Positions 21,532-33,900 of a stretch of DNA of 64,000 nt are shown in pieces. A program made the translations under genes and the position numbers. Below the pieces are notes generated by a model. It was not told the origin of the DNA. It was given only the letters and a program-made list of their open reading frames with translations, and made no database searches. Positions within the stretch are counted from its first letter, which is position 1, and each line of letters begins with the position of its first letter. Origin of the DNA: Thunnus maccoyii (taxonomy: Eukaryota; Chordata; Actinopteri; Scombriformes; Scombridae); the NCBI RefSeq assembly GCF_910596095.1, contig NC_056537.1, positions 3,386,574 to 3,450,573 of the forward strand. The letters run 5' to 3'.

Positions 21532-24152
21532 TTTGACTTCTTTTTAGTTTCAGACTCTGTTAACAAGAAAAATTGAGACAGTTAATACAAAAAAATATCA
21601 CACAGTTAGGTCTGATGTCTTGATACCAAAACAATACATATTTATATAATGAACTTTGGTGAGTATAAACACTTTTTTCTTCAAAAATTGTCATTTTTCA
21701 TTTAATAAAAAGAGTCAAATTTCTCAAAAACATCAGTGTTAGTTTAAGTATCTCTACAGGAACATTAAACAATAAAACAGTAATAGTATTATATGACAAA
21801 AATATCATTTAATTCAAGAAATATGTGATAAAAGAAGAATAAGAGAACACATCCCAACACATCCAGACACAAACTAATCAGTACTTGTAAAGTATTGATA
21901 CCCTCCCACATCTTCATAATCTACTATAAAATGTTTTTTTTTTAATTGTTTTCTAATGAAAATAATAAATATATTAACAATTTCCAACTTTTCATTCCAT
22001 AGATTTCGTCAGTCAGTTTAACACTGAGTGAGGTTGTTCTGTTTTCAGTCTCGGGGGACGTTTTGACACTTCAGCTGACATCGGGATCAGACCTTTGACC
22101 TTTGACCCTTCACTTAGACTCTTTGATTGACAGGAGGAACGCTACACCTGTTCTTGTTTTTGACTATGTTTCAGCAAAAAACGTCACATCAGCACTTTCA
22201 TAGTTTTAATATACTGAATATAATTTCAGTTTAACAGAAAATTATTCTGATAACAAAAATACAAAACTTGTAATAACATTTGTTAGTTTTTCTCTTTTTA
22301 AAAAAATATCATTATGAATTTAATTATGCAGGTTTTAGCCTGCCAGTAGTTCTAGTCACTATTTTTTTTAAATTTTTGCAATCCAAGACATTAATTGGTT
22401 TGATTACAGAATAATAAATAGTAAATCAATTACAGCCCTGTGTGGAAATAAATGAATGTTATTGTATTATTTCACAAAATGTTATTATGATGAACTGAGA
22501 TCATCATAATAATCACATGCTTAAACATTAAGATTTCTAAATTAAAGAAAATTTCTTGTAACTAATTGTTACTTTAAATGTTATGTTGTTTGATTATAAC
22601 TTTATATTAAAATGTGTATTAAAGTTAAAAGTTAAAATGTTATTTTAAAATCTAATTTCCTAATTCAACTTTGTTATTATGATGCCTAATTTTTCTTTTT
22701 AATATTTTATTGTTAGGCTTGAATGTTCTACCTTGTCTTTGTTCTGTAAAGCACTTTATACTTGTTATTGATCGGTTATGTTATTGATATATTATCGATT
22801 ATATTCTTTCCTTCATCTGTGTAACTGGAAAACAAAACAATGATTTCCTGTAATGACAAACTGTTGCTTCAGGATGGATCAGAGACTGAAACAAATCAAT
22901 AAACCATTTTAAAAAATATAAATTTGGTGTCAATTTTTATATCAGTGTTTGTCAACCTGTGGTCTGAGGGCCTCTGGGGGGCCCTTCAGCAGGTCCCAGA
23001 AGACTTGTGTGTCTTATGATAATTTCCATGTTTTAAAAATAGAAACTTCAGGGGTCAAGGTTCATATTATCCCTAATCAGGTCACAGCTAGTCCTGGCTC
23101 AGGGTCAAAGGTCAACAGTGACATTTACGATGAGCTCTTTATGGGCTGTAACGTGTTTTAGCTAATCTGAAAGAAGAGGAGGAAGATCTTAATAGAATCC
23201 TTTTCAACATTTTGAAGGATGAATCAACAAGCATCAGATTTTAGTTATTAAACATTAAATTAACCATTTTGGTCGACTTGTTGTCTTGCAAGAAGTCAAA
23301 CTCTCTCATTAAATTAAGTTTTCTTCTCTTTTACCAGTCTGCTCCCTGACGTTAGCCTCCGCTGTGGTTCAGTTTGAAAGATGCTGCTGATGGTGTTTGC
23401 AGCATCTGTGATCAAATCAACGTCTTCTTTCTGTCTTTCTGAGCTCACAGCGCTGATTTTAGCCTCAGAGGGAATGTCAACCAGCAGAAGTAATCTGATA
23501 TTTTGGGTTATTTTTCACAGAAAGGTAACTGGATCTACCAGCAGCCAAATGAGACAGTTAATGGAGATCTGAGAGGAACTTCTATACATCAGTTTTTGAT
23601 TCTACACATTATGGAGAAAGATAGAAGAAAGCATCCATAAGTTTTTAGGTCCTTACAGAAAAACTCAAACTCTGAAATCCAGACTTATTGTTTTAGTTAG
23701 TACACTTTAGTTATTTCTGGTTAGTCTGGTTGAGAAACTTAAAACATTTAACATTTAGAAGAAGAAAACATAACTGAGGAAATTTAGAAAAATCCAACAT
23801 TTAAACTTTCACTTCCTGTTTTCAAGGTGTAAAAACCACTTTTTGGAAATGTGTTTCATTCTTTTAAACGTTAAAGAAGATCACGACTTAATGTTACACT
23901 TCAACAAGGCCAAAAAGAATAAAATATGGAACAAAAAGAAGAGTCTTTGTCACCATATTTGTGAATACATGATAATTATTTTGAATATAAACAGAAAATA
24001 TGATTAATTCTCTTAAAACACACAGCGAACAAACTGATTTCTGCAAAAGGTGAACTGTTCTGGTAGAAATCCCCCTTTTAAGACTCTTTTTTAAAGTGAG
24101 CATCCCCATTCCCTATAGCCACTAAATCCACAAAGAAAAAACAGTTTCTCAC

Positions 24153-24215
24153 CTACAAAGTGACGATGAGGAGGGCGGCAGAGACTGACTGAAGGACAGA
24201 GAGACAGTGAGGCAG
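24153..24215 (-). other. TnI-3 noncoding exon 1 (5' UTR)
   Basis: The donor TTTGTAG|GTGAGA ends the exon at 24153. The upper end is inferred from the TATA box at 24244. Intron 1 is about 2.6 kb, AT-rich, with no recognised gene. Confidence 0.65.
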
Positions 24216-24243
24216 TCAGACTAAAAAGTGTAATCTGTGGGGG

Positions 24244-24335
24244 TATATATGCGTTTGGACGGGGGGTTTGGAGGTTCCTCTTTATGGACATGAGGGAGTC
24301 TTGAGACAAACCAGGCCAATGAGCTCCTGAAATAC
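24244..24335 (-). promoter_or_regulatory. TnI-3 promoter: TATA, MEF2-like site, CCAAT box and conserved distal block
   Basis: TATATAT lies at 24244-24250, CCTCTTTATGG at 24277-24287 and CCAAT at 24316-24320, run directly into GAGCTCCTGAAATACC. The spacer of about 8 bp between CCAAT and the conserved block in the other copies is missing here, so the two motifs are fused. The TATA-to-CCAAT offset stays at 72 bp. Confidence 0.78.
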
Positions 24336-25540
24336 CTTCATACTTTGACCGCTCACCTCGTAAATCCTTCGTCACTGACATCTGGTCAGCAGTCCTCATT
24401 GGGGCAGGTCAGGCTGTCAGCCGGACATGAAGAGATCCGGAAAAGAGTCAAGAAAAATATTAATGATTGTCATTTAACTGGATGATGAATTGCAGTTATG
24501 AGAGACGTTTAAAGATGTAGCTACTGTACCTTATTTTTTTTTGACTTGTGTCTGTCAGAGCTGCTTCGGTTAATGTTCACAGCAACTGAAACTACAACAG
24601 AGACAGAAATTAAAAAAAAAAAAACAGCAGTAGACAGTTTTACCTCTGAGCCAAAACTGTATAATATGTATGAAAAACTGAATTAATCTGTTAAATGAGA
24701 GATTTCTAAAAACAGTTATTAATGACACTCAAAACACTAAAAAATCAGACTGTCGCTCACCTTCTGTGACTGAATAGTGTCCATCTCGGATCAATAACAT
24801 CCATTTGATAATCATGTTTTGTTTTGTTTTTTATCAGTGGAAGTACAAACACATTCTAGTAAAAAAAAAACATACATTTTACAACAAATTTTTTTTTAAA
24901 GTATCATAAAGTCTGAGTTCATAAAGATGTTTGATGTTATCCATCTTGCTCAGTTTGCATTCATCAGATGTTATTAATAAACTGTAAACAATAAAATGCA
25001 AAATGTATAATTAGTCCAAATTTAAAGTGTTTTATAAAGTGTAAAAAAGCACAAAAAAAAATACAATGAAAAAGTTTTTTTTAAAAAGCCGAGTATTTGT
25101 GAAGTAGTCTGCTGCGGTAGATTGTAAATTTTGTACATCTGATGGAAACCAAACATTTTCTAAATTAAAGCATTTTATCTGAATTTTCAGAATTCTGTTT
25201 CTGACTTTTCCTGTCCGACATCACAATGTTTCTTGAGATGTTGGCAGAGGACTGTAGGTTGAAAACAGTTGAGTAGTAGGAAAGCAGCAGGTGTGGAACA
25301 GGAAGTCCTCTGCTGACACCATGTGGTTGATGTGGATTATAACAGCATGAACAGCGTATTTCTATACTGACAGATACTCTAGTGGTGTTGGAATTAAAGC
25401 CCTGACACATGAGACATATTGTATCTGGGCCTTTGCTGAAAACAGCACATTTTTGCATCAAAGCATTTAAATAAATCAAGATTTGAATGTAAAAAGTGTA
25501 AAAATCTTGGAAAAAGTCCCCCTATTTTACATTTTTAAAC

Positions 25541-25887
25541 AGCATATAAACATGTATTAATTGGTTTATAATACAATATAATGTAGTTATAAGCACATAA
25601 TAAGGACATTTTTATGTGTTTATTAATGTACAGTATTTGTCAACAATTATAATTTGATAATTATAATTATTATAATAATTATAACTTACTATGAAAACAT
25701 ATTTTATATCATTACAACTGTGTTTTTACTATATTTTCATTCATTATCTGTTTATACAGCAGTAAACACGTCTGGGTGTTGACAGGAGGAGTTATAGTTG
25801 TTGACTAATACATTAATAAACACTCATATCTGTTTACAATTATATAATAGTGTGTTATAAACCATCTATAACTGTTTATATACTGCT
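25541..25887. mobile_element. AT-rich inverted-repeat element
   Basis: The left end AGCATATAAACATGTATTAA then TTGGTTTATAA pairs with the right end, whose complement reads AGTATATAAACAGTTATAGA then TGGTTTATAA. Arms are about 40 bp and imperfect. No coding capacity. Confidence 0.6.
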
Positions 25888-26557
25888 TATAAAAGCTGAA
25901 TAGGAGACTTAAAGTAAATAATAAATATGCTTATAGTTCTGGTTAAAAAAGTATAAAAACATAGCGTAAAAATGTACAAATATCTACGATAAAATACTCT
26001 ATAAAATACGTTTCCTTCTTAGGTGACCTGAATGTGAAACTCTGGTCATGTGAGGATTATATAGTAACAATAATAGTACATGGATGGGACTGAAGAGTGC
26101 TGCTGCACATGGTTGAAAGCTCCAGAAAAAGCTGAACCTTGAGTGGAGCTCATTTTATCATAGATATTTAGATTTTTTTTTGTTTGTTTGTTCGTTCTGT
26201 GTCACAGAACAAAAAAATATGTAATTTGAAGACATTAATCAGAGAAAAACAAAAAGTAATTTTCTGAATCTGTTTAGCTCGTTATCACATATAAAAGATT
26301 ATAATTATTATAATTAAAAGAAACAAATGTGCTTTGTTGTAATGGTAGTTTTCAAAAAACAGCTAAGTTTGTAATTACACTAAAAAGTTGCGGTGTAAAA
26401 TTGCATTCGGTCTGATTAAAAAGATACATACAGATATAGATAGATATAAAATAACATAATGTAAAGAAATGTGTATTGATTTGAGCTTCATTCTGGACCT
26501 TGTGAACATAAATCTGTGATCAATTATTCTAAAGTAAAGGTTGACTTTCTATCTGTT

Positions 26558-26667
26558 CCAGAGCTTTTGACTGTATCCCACAGCCTTCTTCACTGAATGA
26601 TAACAGGTGATTATTCTGTACATACAGAGGGCTGAAGAAGGCTGTGCCACACAGTTGAAAGCTCTGG
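26558..26667. repeat. Hairpin repeat
   Basis: CCAGAGCTTTTGACTGTATC / CCACAGCCTTCTTCA pairs with its reverse complement (GAAGAAGGCTGTG, CAGTTGAAAGCTCTGG) across a short loop, giving a stem of about 40 bp. A half-copy (GGTTGAAAGCTCCAG) lies at about 26110-26125, and a related hairpin at 4496-4682. Confidence 0.7.
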
Positions 26668-26743
26668 AAAAACGAGGGAACTTTGAATTTAGACCATTTT
26701 ATCGGAGATATAATGATTTTTTTCCTGAAATGTCATCATTTGA

Positions 26744-27040
26744 ACTAGAGCTGCGACGATTAGTCGGTTAATCAGTTAGTTGTCAACTATTTTGATAATC
26801 AATCAGTCATTTTGAGTCTTTTTTTTTTTTTTGAAAGTCAAAATGTTCTGATTCCAGCTTCTTAAATGTGAGTATTTCCTGGTTTATTTGGTTCTCTATG
26901 ACATTAAACTGAATATCTTTGGGTTGTGGACAAAACAAGACATTTTGTGGACGTTATCTTGGGCTTTTGGAAAATAGTGATCAACATTTTTCACCATTCA
27001 CAAACAACCAAATGATTAATCGACAAAAAAAATAATTGCC
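26744..27040. mobile_element. GAGCTGCAAC-family element, copy 4
   Basis: It begins AGAGCTGCGACGATTAGTCG. The right end is degraded (AAATAATTGCCAG). The interior shares TTCTTAAATGTGAGTATTTC (inverted) with copies 3 and 5. Confidence 0.5.
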
Positions 27041-27944
27041 AGATTAATATAAGAGGAAAATACTCATAAACTGCATCCTTACTTTGAATTTAGCAGTATT
27101 TTAGTATTTTCCTGAATCTGTCAAGACAAGAATTAAACAAGGACACTTTTCACAGCTCCCCGAACACATGAATCTGGATGGAAACATGGATATTGTGTCT
27201 CGTCTCTCACTGACATCCACAACACAACAAAGTGTAACAACACAACCTCATTAAAGCTAGAACTCACTTCCAAACAGGACTTGTGCTATTATAATGTTCA
27301 GGAACGATTAATTAACATAAATCTGTCAAATACAGAATAAAAATCATCTAAACTTTGATCTACAACAACATGATGATTTTGGTTTCTTAAATGTTTAATT
27401 AGAAGATGTTTCAACTTCAGTGGAGAAGTTGTGAACATTAACTTTCACTTAAATGTCTTTAAGGTCACTGAAGTCATTTTGAATATCAAAAAAACAAGCA
27501 TGAGTTCTGTTTTGAGGCGAGCGTTGCTTTAACGTTTGACAAAAAACAAACACAGAAGAACAAGATTAAATGTTAAAAGTGAACTTAAATTTGATCACAG
27601 TGTGTCATTCACTTTGTCTGCAGTGTTGCGTGCGTCACTGAGTCAAAGACAGAATATCTCATGACAGCAGATGTAGGAAACAAAAACACATTTATTACAA
27701 AAACACTAAGAGCAGGAAGTTGTCAAAAGTGAAACAGGAAGTCACACGACAGAATAAAGGTCTGAATGAAACGCTTCTGCTGAGGTTCGAAAACTACATC
27801 TAAACAACTTTTTAGCTATGCAGACGTAAAATAACAGACCAAGCTGAAACTTACAGATTTAATGAAACAAAATTTCAATTCAATGAAAATTTCCATAAAA
27901 AGTGCAAACAGCCCAAAGCAACTACAGGAGCAGAGTTTAATTCT

Positions 27945-30900
27945 TTAGGAAGTCTCAAACATCTTCTTCCTGTCGGCCTTCTCCTCAATGTTCTTACGCC
28001 AGTCGCCGACCGCCTCTGCAGGCTGCAGGACACAAACACACAGTCAACAGTTTTACTCTCTGATTCGACTCTGTCTTTACTCTGTCTGACCTTCCCGCTG
28101 TGGCGACTCACCTCCTCCTTTGCCTCCTTCTTCACCTGCTTCAGGTTGGACCTCAGGTCCATGTTGACTGTATGTTTGGAGCCCAGCAGAGCTTTCAGCA
28201 TGGCGTCGGCGGTCATGCGTACCTTCTTCAGAGCGGGTTTCTTCACTCCAGCCAAGTCGACCACTTTGATCTTCAGCTCTTCAATCTAAGAGCGACCAAG
28301 CAGTTTAAAGCTATAATATGTAATTATTCCACATTAAAATGTCTAAAAACAACTAGACCTATGTTATATATTTTGTTGAGTTGTGTACTTAGATTATCCC
28401 AAATGTTTCCAACAATGTTCAAACCCAGAGAAATCTGTAATTTAATCAAAGTAACGGACTGTTTCATACCTCCTCTACCAAAGAGTAAACACGTACAAGA
28501 TGCATACGGCGGCGCTGCGTTTGTCCGCTACAATGACGTCTACCAAAGAGTAACTTACACACATACAAGATAATACATCGGCGTTGTGGTTGTTCCACAG
28601 AATCTGTTATAAATTGACTTTTATTAAGTTTTAAGCCACATTTTCATGATAAATTTAGGTGGTTTTTAACTATATCTTTTAGCTGGAAGAAGGATTTTAG
28701 TCATTGGACGTCTGGATCTTAAGTTATCAGAGAAATAAACTGGGCAAACGTTAGCAGCAGCTCGGCTAACAGCCTCTCCAGGAGGTCCGGTGCTCACCCA
28801 ACATCGTCGGAGAAACACCGATTTTTTAGGTGAAACAGCTTTAATTAGTATTTTTAATGATTTTAATCTGCATGTACGTTTGTTCTGGAGATGATGTTTT
28901 AAATTTGAGAGAGAAATTAGAGGAAAATCATAGAAAGAACTGGAGATTATTGAGTCTGAGCTAAAGTCTGTCAGTTGGTCTGTTGGCTTTTGTGTACAAA
29001 TAAAAAAAGGAGGATTTTTTTCTCAACATTCAGTTTGAATCATTTTTAGCAGTCGACAGTAACAGCTGTCTTTGTTTACCATAATGACACACACACAGAG
29101 CAGGAGGACATGTACCTCTTTCTTAGCTTTGCCCACTTTGACCTCCATGTCGTACCTCTCTTCATCCACTTTGTCGATTTTGGCGCCGAGCTTTCTGCAG
29201 ACGTCCTGAAGGAAACAGACAGATGTGATGTTTGTTTACTGATCAAAACTCACTGTTGCTCTTATATGTTCTGGTTTGGTTTTATTCTATTCATAAATAT
29301 AACCTACACATAACACATTTTGCACACATATTCACCAGGAAAACTAACAAACAGGTTAAAATAATGCAGATAAAATACAAAAACCACAAAACAAAGAAAC
29401 TTTAAACAGCATAAAGTTAAATAAAGGCCCTATTTTAACTGTGCAAACGCAACAACGAGCGCAAGGCGGCGGGTCTTCATGCACATCTGTTGTTTTGGTT
29501 CATTTATGTGCAGCAGCGCAACGTGCAAAAGGGCTGAGTGAAGGTGAATATAGATCAGCAGGTGTGGTGATTAATAAATACTCTCTCAGCCAATCACATC
29601 ACTGCTCTCATAGCTCTAGCTCTGAAACAGTTGAGCCAATTGCATGGTTGACAGGAAGACAACAGGAGGGTTAAGATGTCCCTGTTTGCCTTTTATTAAA
29701 TCAAATACACCACTATTTATTCATATCTTCACTGTACTGTAGCTGCACTTTTGGTCTCCTGTTTAATCGGCTTTATTCTATTTTACTGTGTCTTTTTTGT
29801 CTTTTTATATTGCATCATGTTCCTTCTCTTAATGCTTTTTATGTTATATGTAAAGCACTTTGAATTGTCTTGTTGAAACTGTACAAATAAACTTGCCTTG
29901 CCTAATAATAACGACAACAGTCAGTAGTCAAATAAAAAGAAACATCATCTGCATAAAAATACATTAAAATTAAGTTAAGTAGGACGACTGAACGATTCCT
30001 GTACCTCAGCTATGTTGGCTCAGGTTTTTGGGCTTAAGTTTAGGTTAAATGATAATTCTGTTGTGTAAAATAAGACGACAATGCACCAGTGCATCAGCTA
30101 AAGAGAATCTGATAGAGAGAAAGTGATAAATCTCCAGCATATGACTCTAAATTTGAAGTTGTAGCTTCTCTCACAACGAGGGCGTCGTGGTCTCCAGTCG
30201 TGGTGGGTTTGGGACAGTTCTCATCCATGTAGGCCTTCTTGGCAGCTACGAGGTCTTTTTCCTCCTGTGCGATCCAGCCCGCCGCGATCTGCAGCATCAC
30301 ACTCTGCAGGAAACAGGGAGAGTCAACAGAGAGTCAGTGAAACAAAAAAACAAACAAACAACAAAAAAAACCTGCCTGCAATGTTGGTTTATAATGATTT
30401 CATTCATGTCATTCACTAGTTTTTATTTTGGATTTGAAGATTTGTTGTGATTTTTATTTTAATTTCACTTAAGTCCACTCGCAAAGAGATGATCTAAAGA
30501 TGTTTTTCATGCAAAATTTGGCATCACACAAAATCACAGTGTGTCAAACTCCAAAAAATGTGGTTTGAATTTCAAACATGTAGATTTCACATGTTTGAAA
30601 TTCTATAAAGATTTGTAAATATTAACAAATAACACTAAAATGTTACTGTTTTCTATCATATCCTCAGCACAGTCACTTTTTTATCGCTTAAGTTATTTTT
30701 TAAAAAACATCCGTCATCTTGTTTTGGCCATATTAATATATCTCAGTCTATATATCGTCAGGTCAGAATGACCCTTCACCTCCTCACTGCTAACTGCTTA
30801 AATGTTTGTAAAACAGGAATCAAAGATAATTCAACTTAATTTAATTCCTGTCAACTTGTAACTGAACATCATAAGGGACACTAATATGATCTCGGGTCAG

Positions 30901-33900
30901 TAGAGTGTAAAACAAAAGCAAAGCGTATAAAATACGATGATGGAGAGTAATTAAATTATCAGCAAACATATAATCTGGTACAGTTTGTGGTTGAAAGACA
31001 GACAGCAGCGACCACATCAATATGTAAACAATTTCAAAATATCTGGTATTTATTTAAACATTTTCTGTAACTGGAAGAGTGAGAAATGTGTTTCCTGTTT
31101 GCTGCATGATGAAGCAAAAAGCAGAAATGATTTTTAAAAAAGTCCAAATTTGTTCTTTTATGTTCCTTGTCATGTAATTTTTGTTGTAAAGCACTTTGTG
31201 CTGCATTTCTTGTATGAAAGGTGCTATACAAATAAAGTTATTATTATCATTATTATTATTAAATGTTAATATTTTCTGGTTTTTAGTCCTTTGTGACAGT
31301 AACTGAATATCTTGTGGAGAAGAAGACATTCGAGGACGTCACTCTGGACTTTGTGCACCAGTGACCGACATTGATTTGAATTTTTTGACATTTTAAGGAC
31401 CAAACTAATCAATTAATTGAGAAAATAATCGACAGATATATCGTTGGTTGCAGGCCTGGACATCTGTGTTCATAAGAAAGAAACTTGTTTCCAGGAAAAA
31501 TAAGTTTGGAAACGTATTCAATCCAAGTTTTCCAGCATCAGCAGCTTCCTGTTTGCTTTGAAAATTATTTAAAAAAAAAAAAACCCATCATGAAACACCT
31601 TCTGTGTGTTTGACAGTTTCCACCAGCAGGTGGCGCCTCGGAGCTTTAAACTGTCTCAGCTCTGACAGCTGTGATGAAGAGCGACAGAGACTTTATTTAG
31701 ATTTACCAGGAAAACAACATGTCTGCTCCATTTTTTAGTATTCATCACATAACCACAACATTTATAGTGCTGATGACAGTCCTACAAATGATTATTTTCA
31801 TTATGATTGTCGATTATTTTCAATAAATTAGTTGTTTGGTCCAGAAAATGGTGAAATATGTGGATCAATGTTTCCCAAAGATCAAGATGACGTCAAGATG
31901 ATCCAAAAATATTCAGTTTACAGTCATAGAGACTAAAGAAACCAGAAAATATTCACATTTAAGAAGCTGAAACCAGAGAATTTGGACATTTTTTTTACTT
32001 AAAAAATGACTCAAAATGATTAATCAATTATTAAAATAGTTGGCATTTAATTTTATAGTCGGCAACTGACCGATTAATCAATTAATCATTGCAGCTCTAA
32101 AAATTATTTCACCCATAATGCAAACAAAACACAAACATGACACACACAAATCTAAACACATACACACACCCTTCCAAAGACGACACACGCTAATTAAGCT
32201 GCTGGTTTTCTGCATTATTCATAGGAAACCATACTGGTACGACACATGATTGATTACTGATCAAACTTTCCTTTTATGAAGGATCAGATATTGGGTAGTT
32301 GAGAAACACACAAAATTCTTATATTTCCTGAAATCTAAATACAAAAGATGACAGATTGTCCTATTTTGATGCAGAAACTGACAAAATTTAACTGATTCCA
32401 GCTTCATAAATGTGAATATTCGATGCTTTTGTTTGTCATTTATGATAATAAACAGAATATTTTGGAGATATTTGGTGGAATAAAACAACACATTTAAATA
32501 TACTAGCTTAGGTTTCAGGATATTAAGGTGGGAATTTTACATTTTTTCAGACATTTCATGGACAAAATGACTGTTTAGTTCTCTACTCGGTAAAGCAGGT
32601 AATCAAACTTTTCCACAGCAGCTGTTACAAATCAGCAGCTGCTTCATTTCTGAAATATTGAAATCTGTATCAGCAGCTGCAAACCAGCCGATCAATCAAA
32701 CTCAGAGAGACAGCAGACGATCGACAGACGCTGTCGTACCTTTAGGTGATGCTTGCGGCTGGAAGTCATCTTTTTATGTCTGGAAAGAGCAGAAACATTG
32801 TTAGAGTCAATTCAACACTGCTAAAACCAGCGTCAACCAAATTATAAAAACTAAAAATCCAAAGTAGATTAGAATATTATCAGACCCTTAAAAAGAGATT
32901 ATGAATTGGCAGAATATCTCTCTACTGTTAGAAACAGAAAGCAGAGACTGATCATAACCGAGTAGAGGCTCAGCGACCACAAATCGAAAGAGGACGACAC
33001 AAAAAAATCACGGCAACCAAAAGAAAACAGAGTACGTGGTCACTGTTGGACAGGTGAGGCTCTTCCTGATGAAATAAGGAACATTTACTTTAACGAGTTC
33101 AACTCTAAAAGCTTAATGAGCTCTCAACATTAAAAATACTCCTCGGAGAAAGAGACAGAACAAATCCTGCTTCCCGTTATGTATCAACATCATAATAAAC
33201 ATCATAATAAACATAATAATAAACATCATAATAAACATCATAATAAACATCATAATAAACATCATAATAAACATCATAATAAACATGCCACAGCCTGAGA
33301 CACACACACATTAAATACATGCATAGGATCTACTACAGGGCTGAACAATTTTCAAATTGCAATGTCAAAATACCATTTGAAATGAAATATTGTCGTACTG
33401 CAGAGATAAACTTGCCAAAAATCACATCATAATCATTTTAATCTGTTTTTCAATGAAAATGAGTATAATGATATATCGCAAATGACATCACAATCACAAT
33501 ATCAGTCAAAATAATTGCAATTAGATATTATTTCAAAATCGTTCAGCCCTCATATACTGTATATATATATATATATATATAACTATATTACTATATATGA
33601 ATCTTAATGTTGTGTTAATGTTCATATTATTTTGTACTGTACAAATATTTGGAGTCAACATTGTTCTCATAACTTTCATGCCAATAAAGTCTTTTTACTC
33701 CTCTTCATTAATCTGTCGTTTATCTGAACGTTCACATCCTGCTGCGTGATGATGATGAAACAACAGCTGAACTTGTTTCATTAATGGCGTTTACACTTTC
33801 TGATGAAGGTTCATGATTTTTGTGTCATTTTTCATCGTGTTAGTGGTCTTTGGTCACTTTCTTTATTCATTCCTCCCTTATTTCCTTCTTTTACTTTCTT

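Larger units (their letters stand above)
24336..27857. other. Intergenic, TnI-3 promoter to TnI-4 3' end
   Basis: No gene seen. It holds inverted-repeat elements at 25541-25887, 26558-26667 and 26744-27040. The remainder is AT-rich and featureless to me. Confidence 0.6.

Noticed and set aside
33113-33307. A minus-strand frame with repeated MMFI
   Set aside because: It is the translation of a 12-bp minisatellite.
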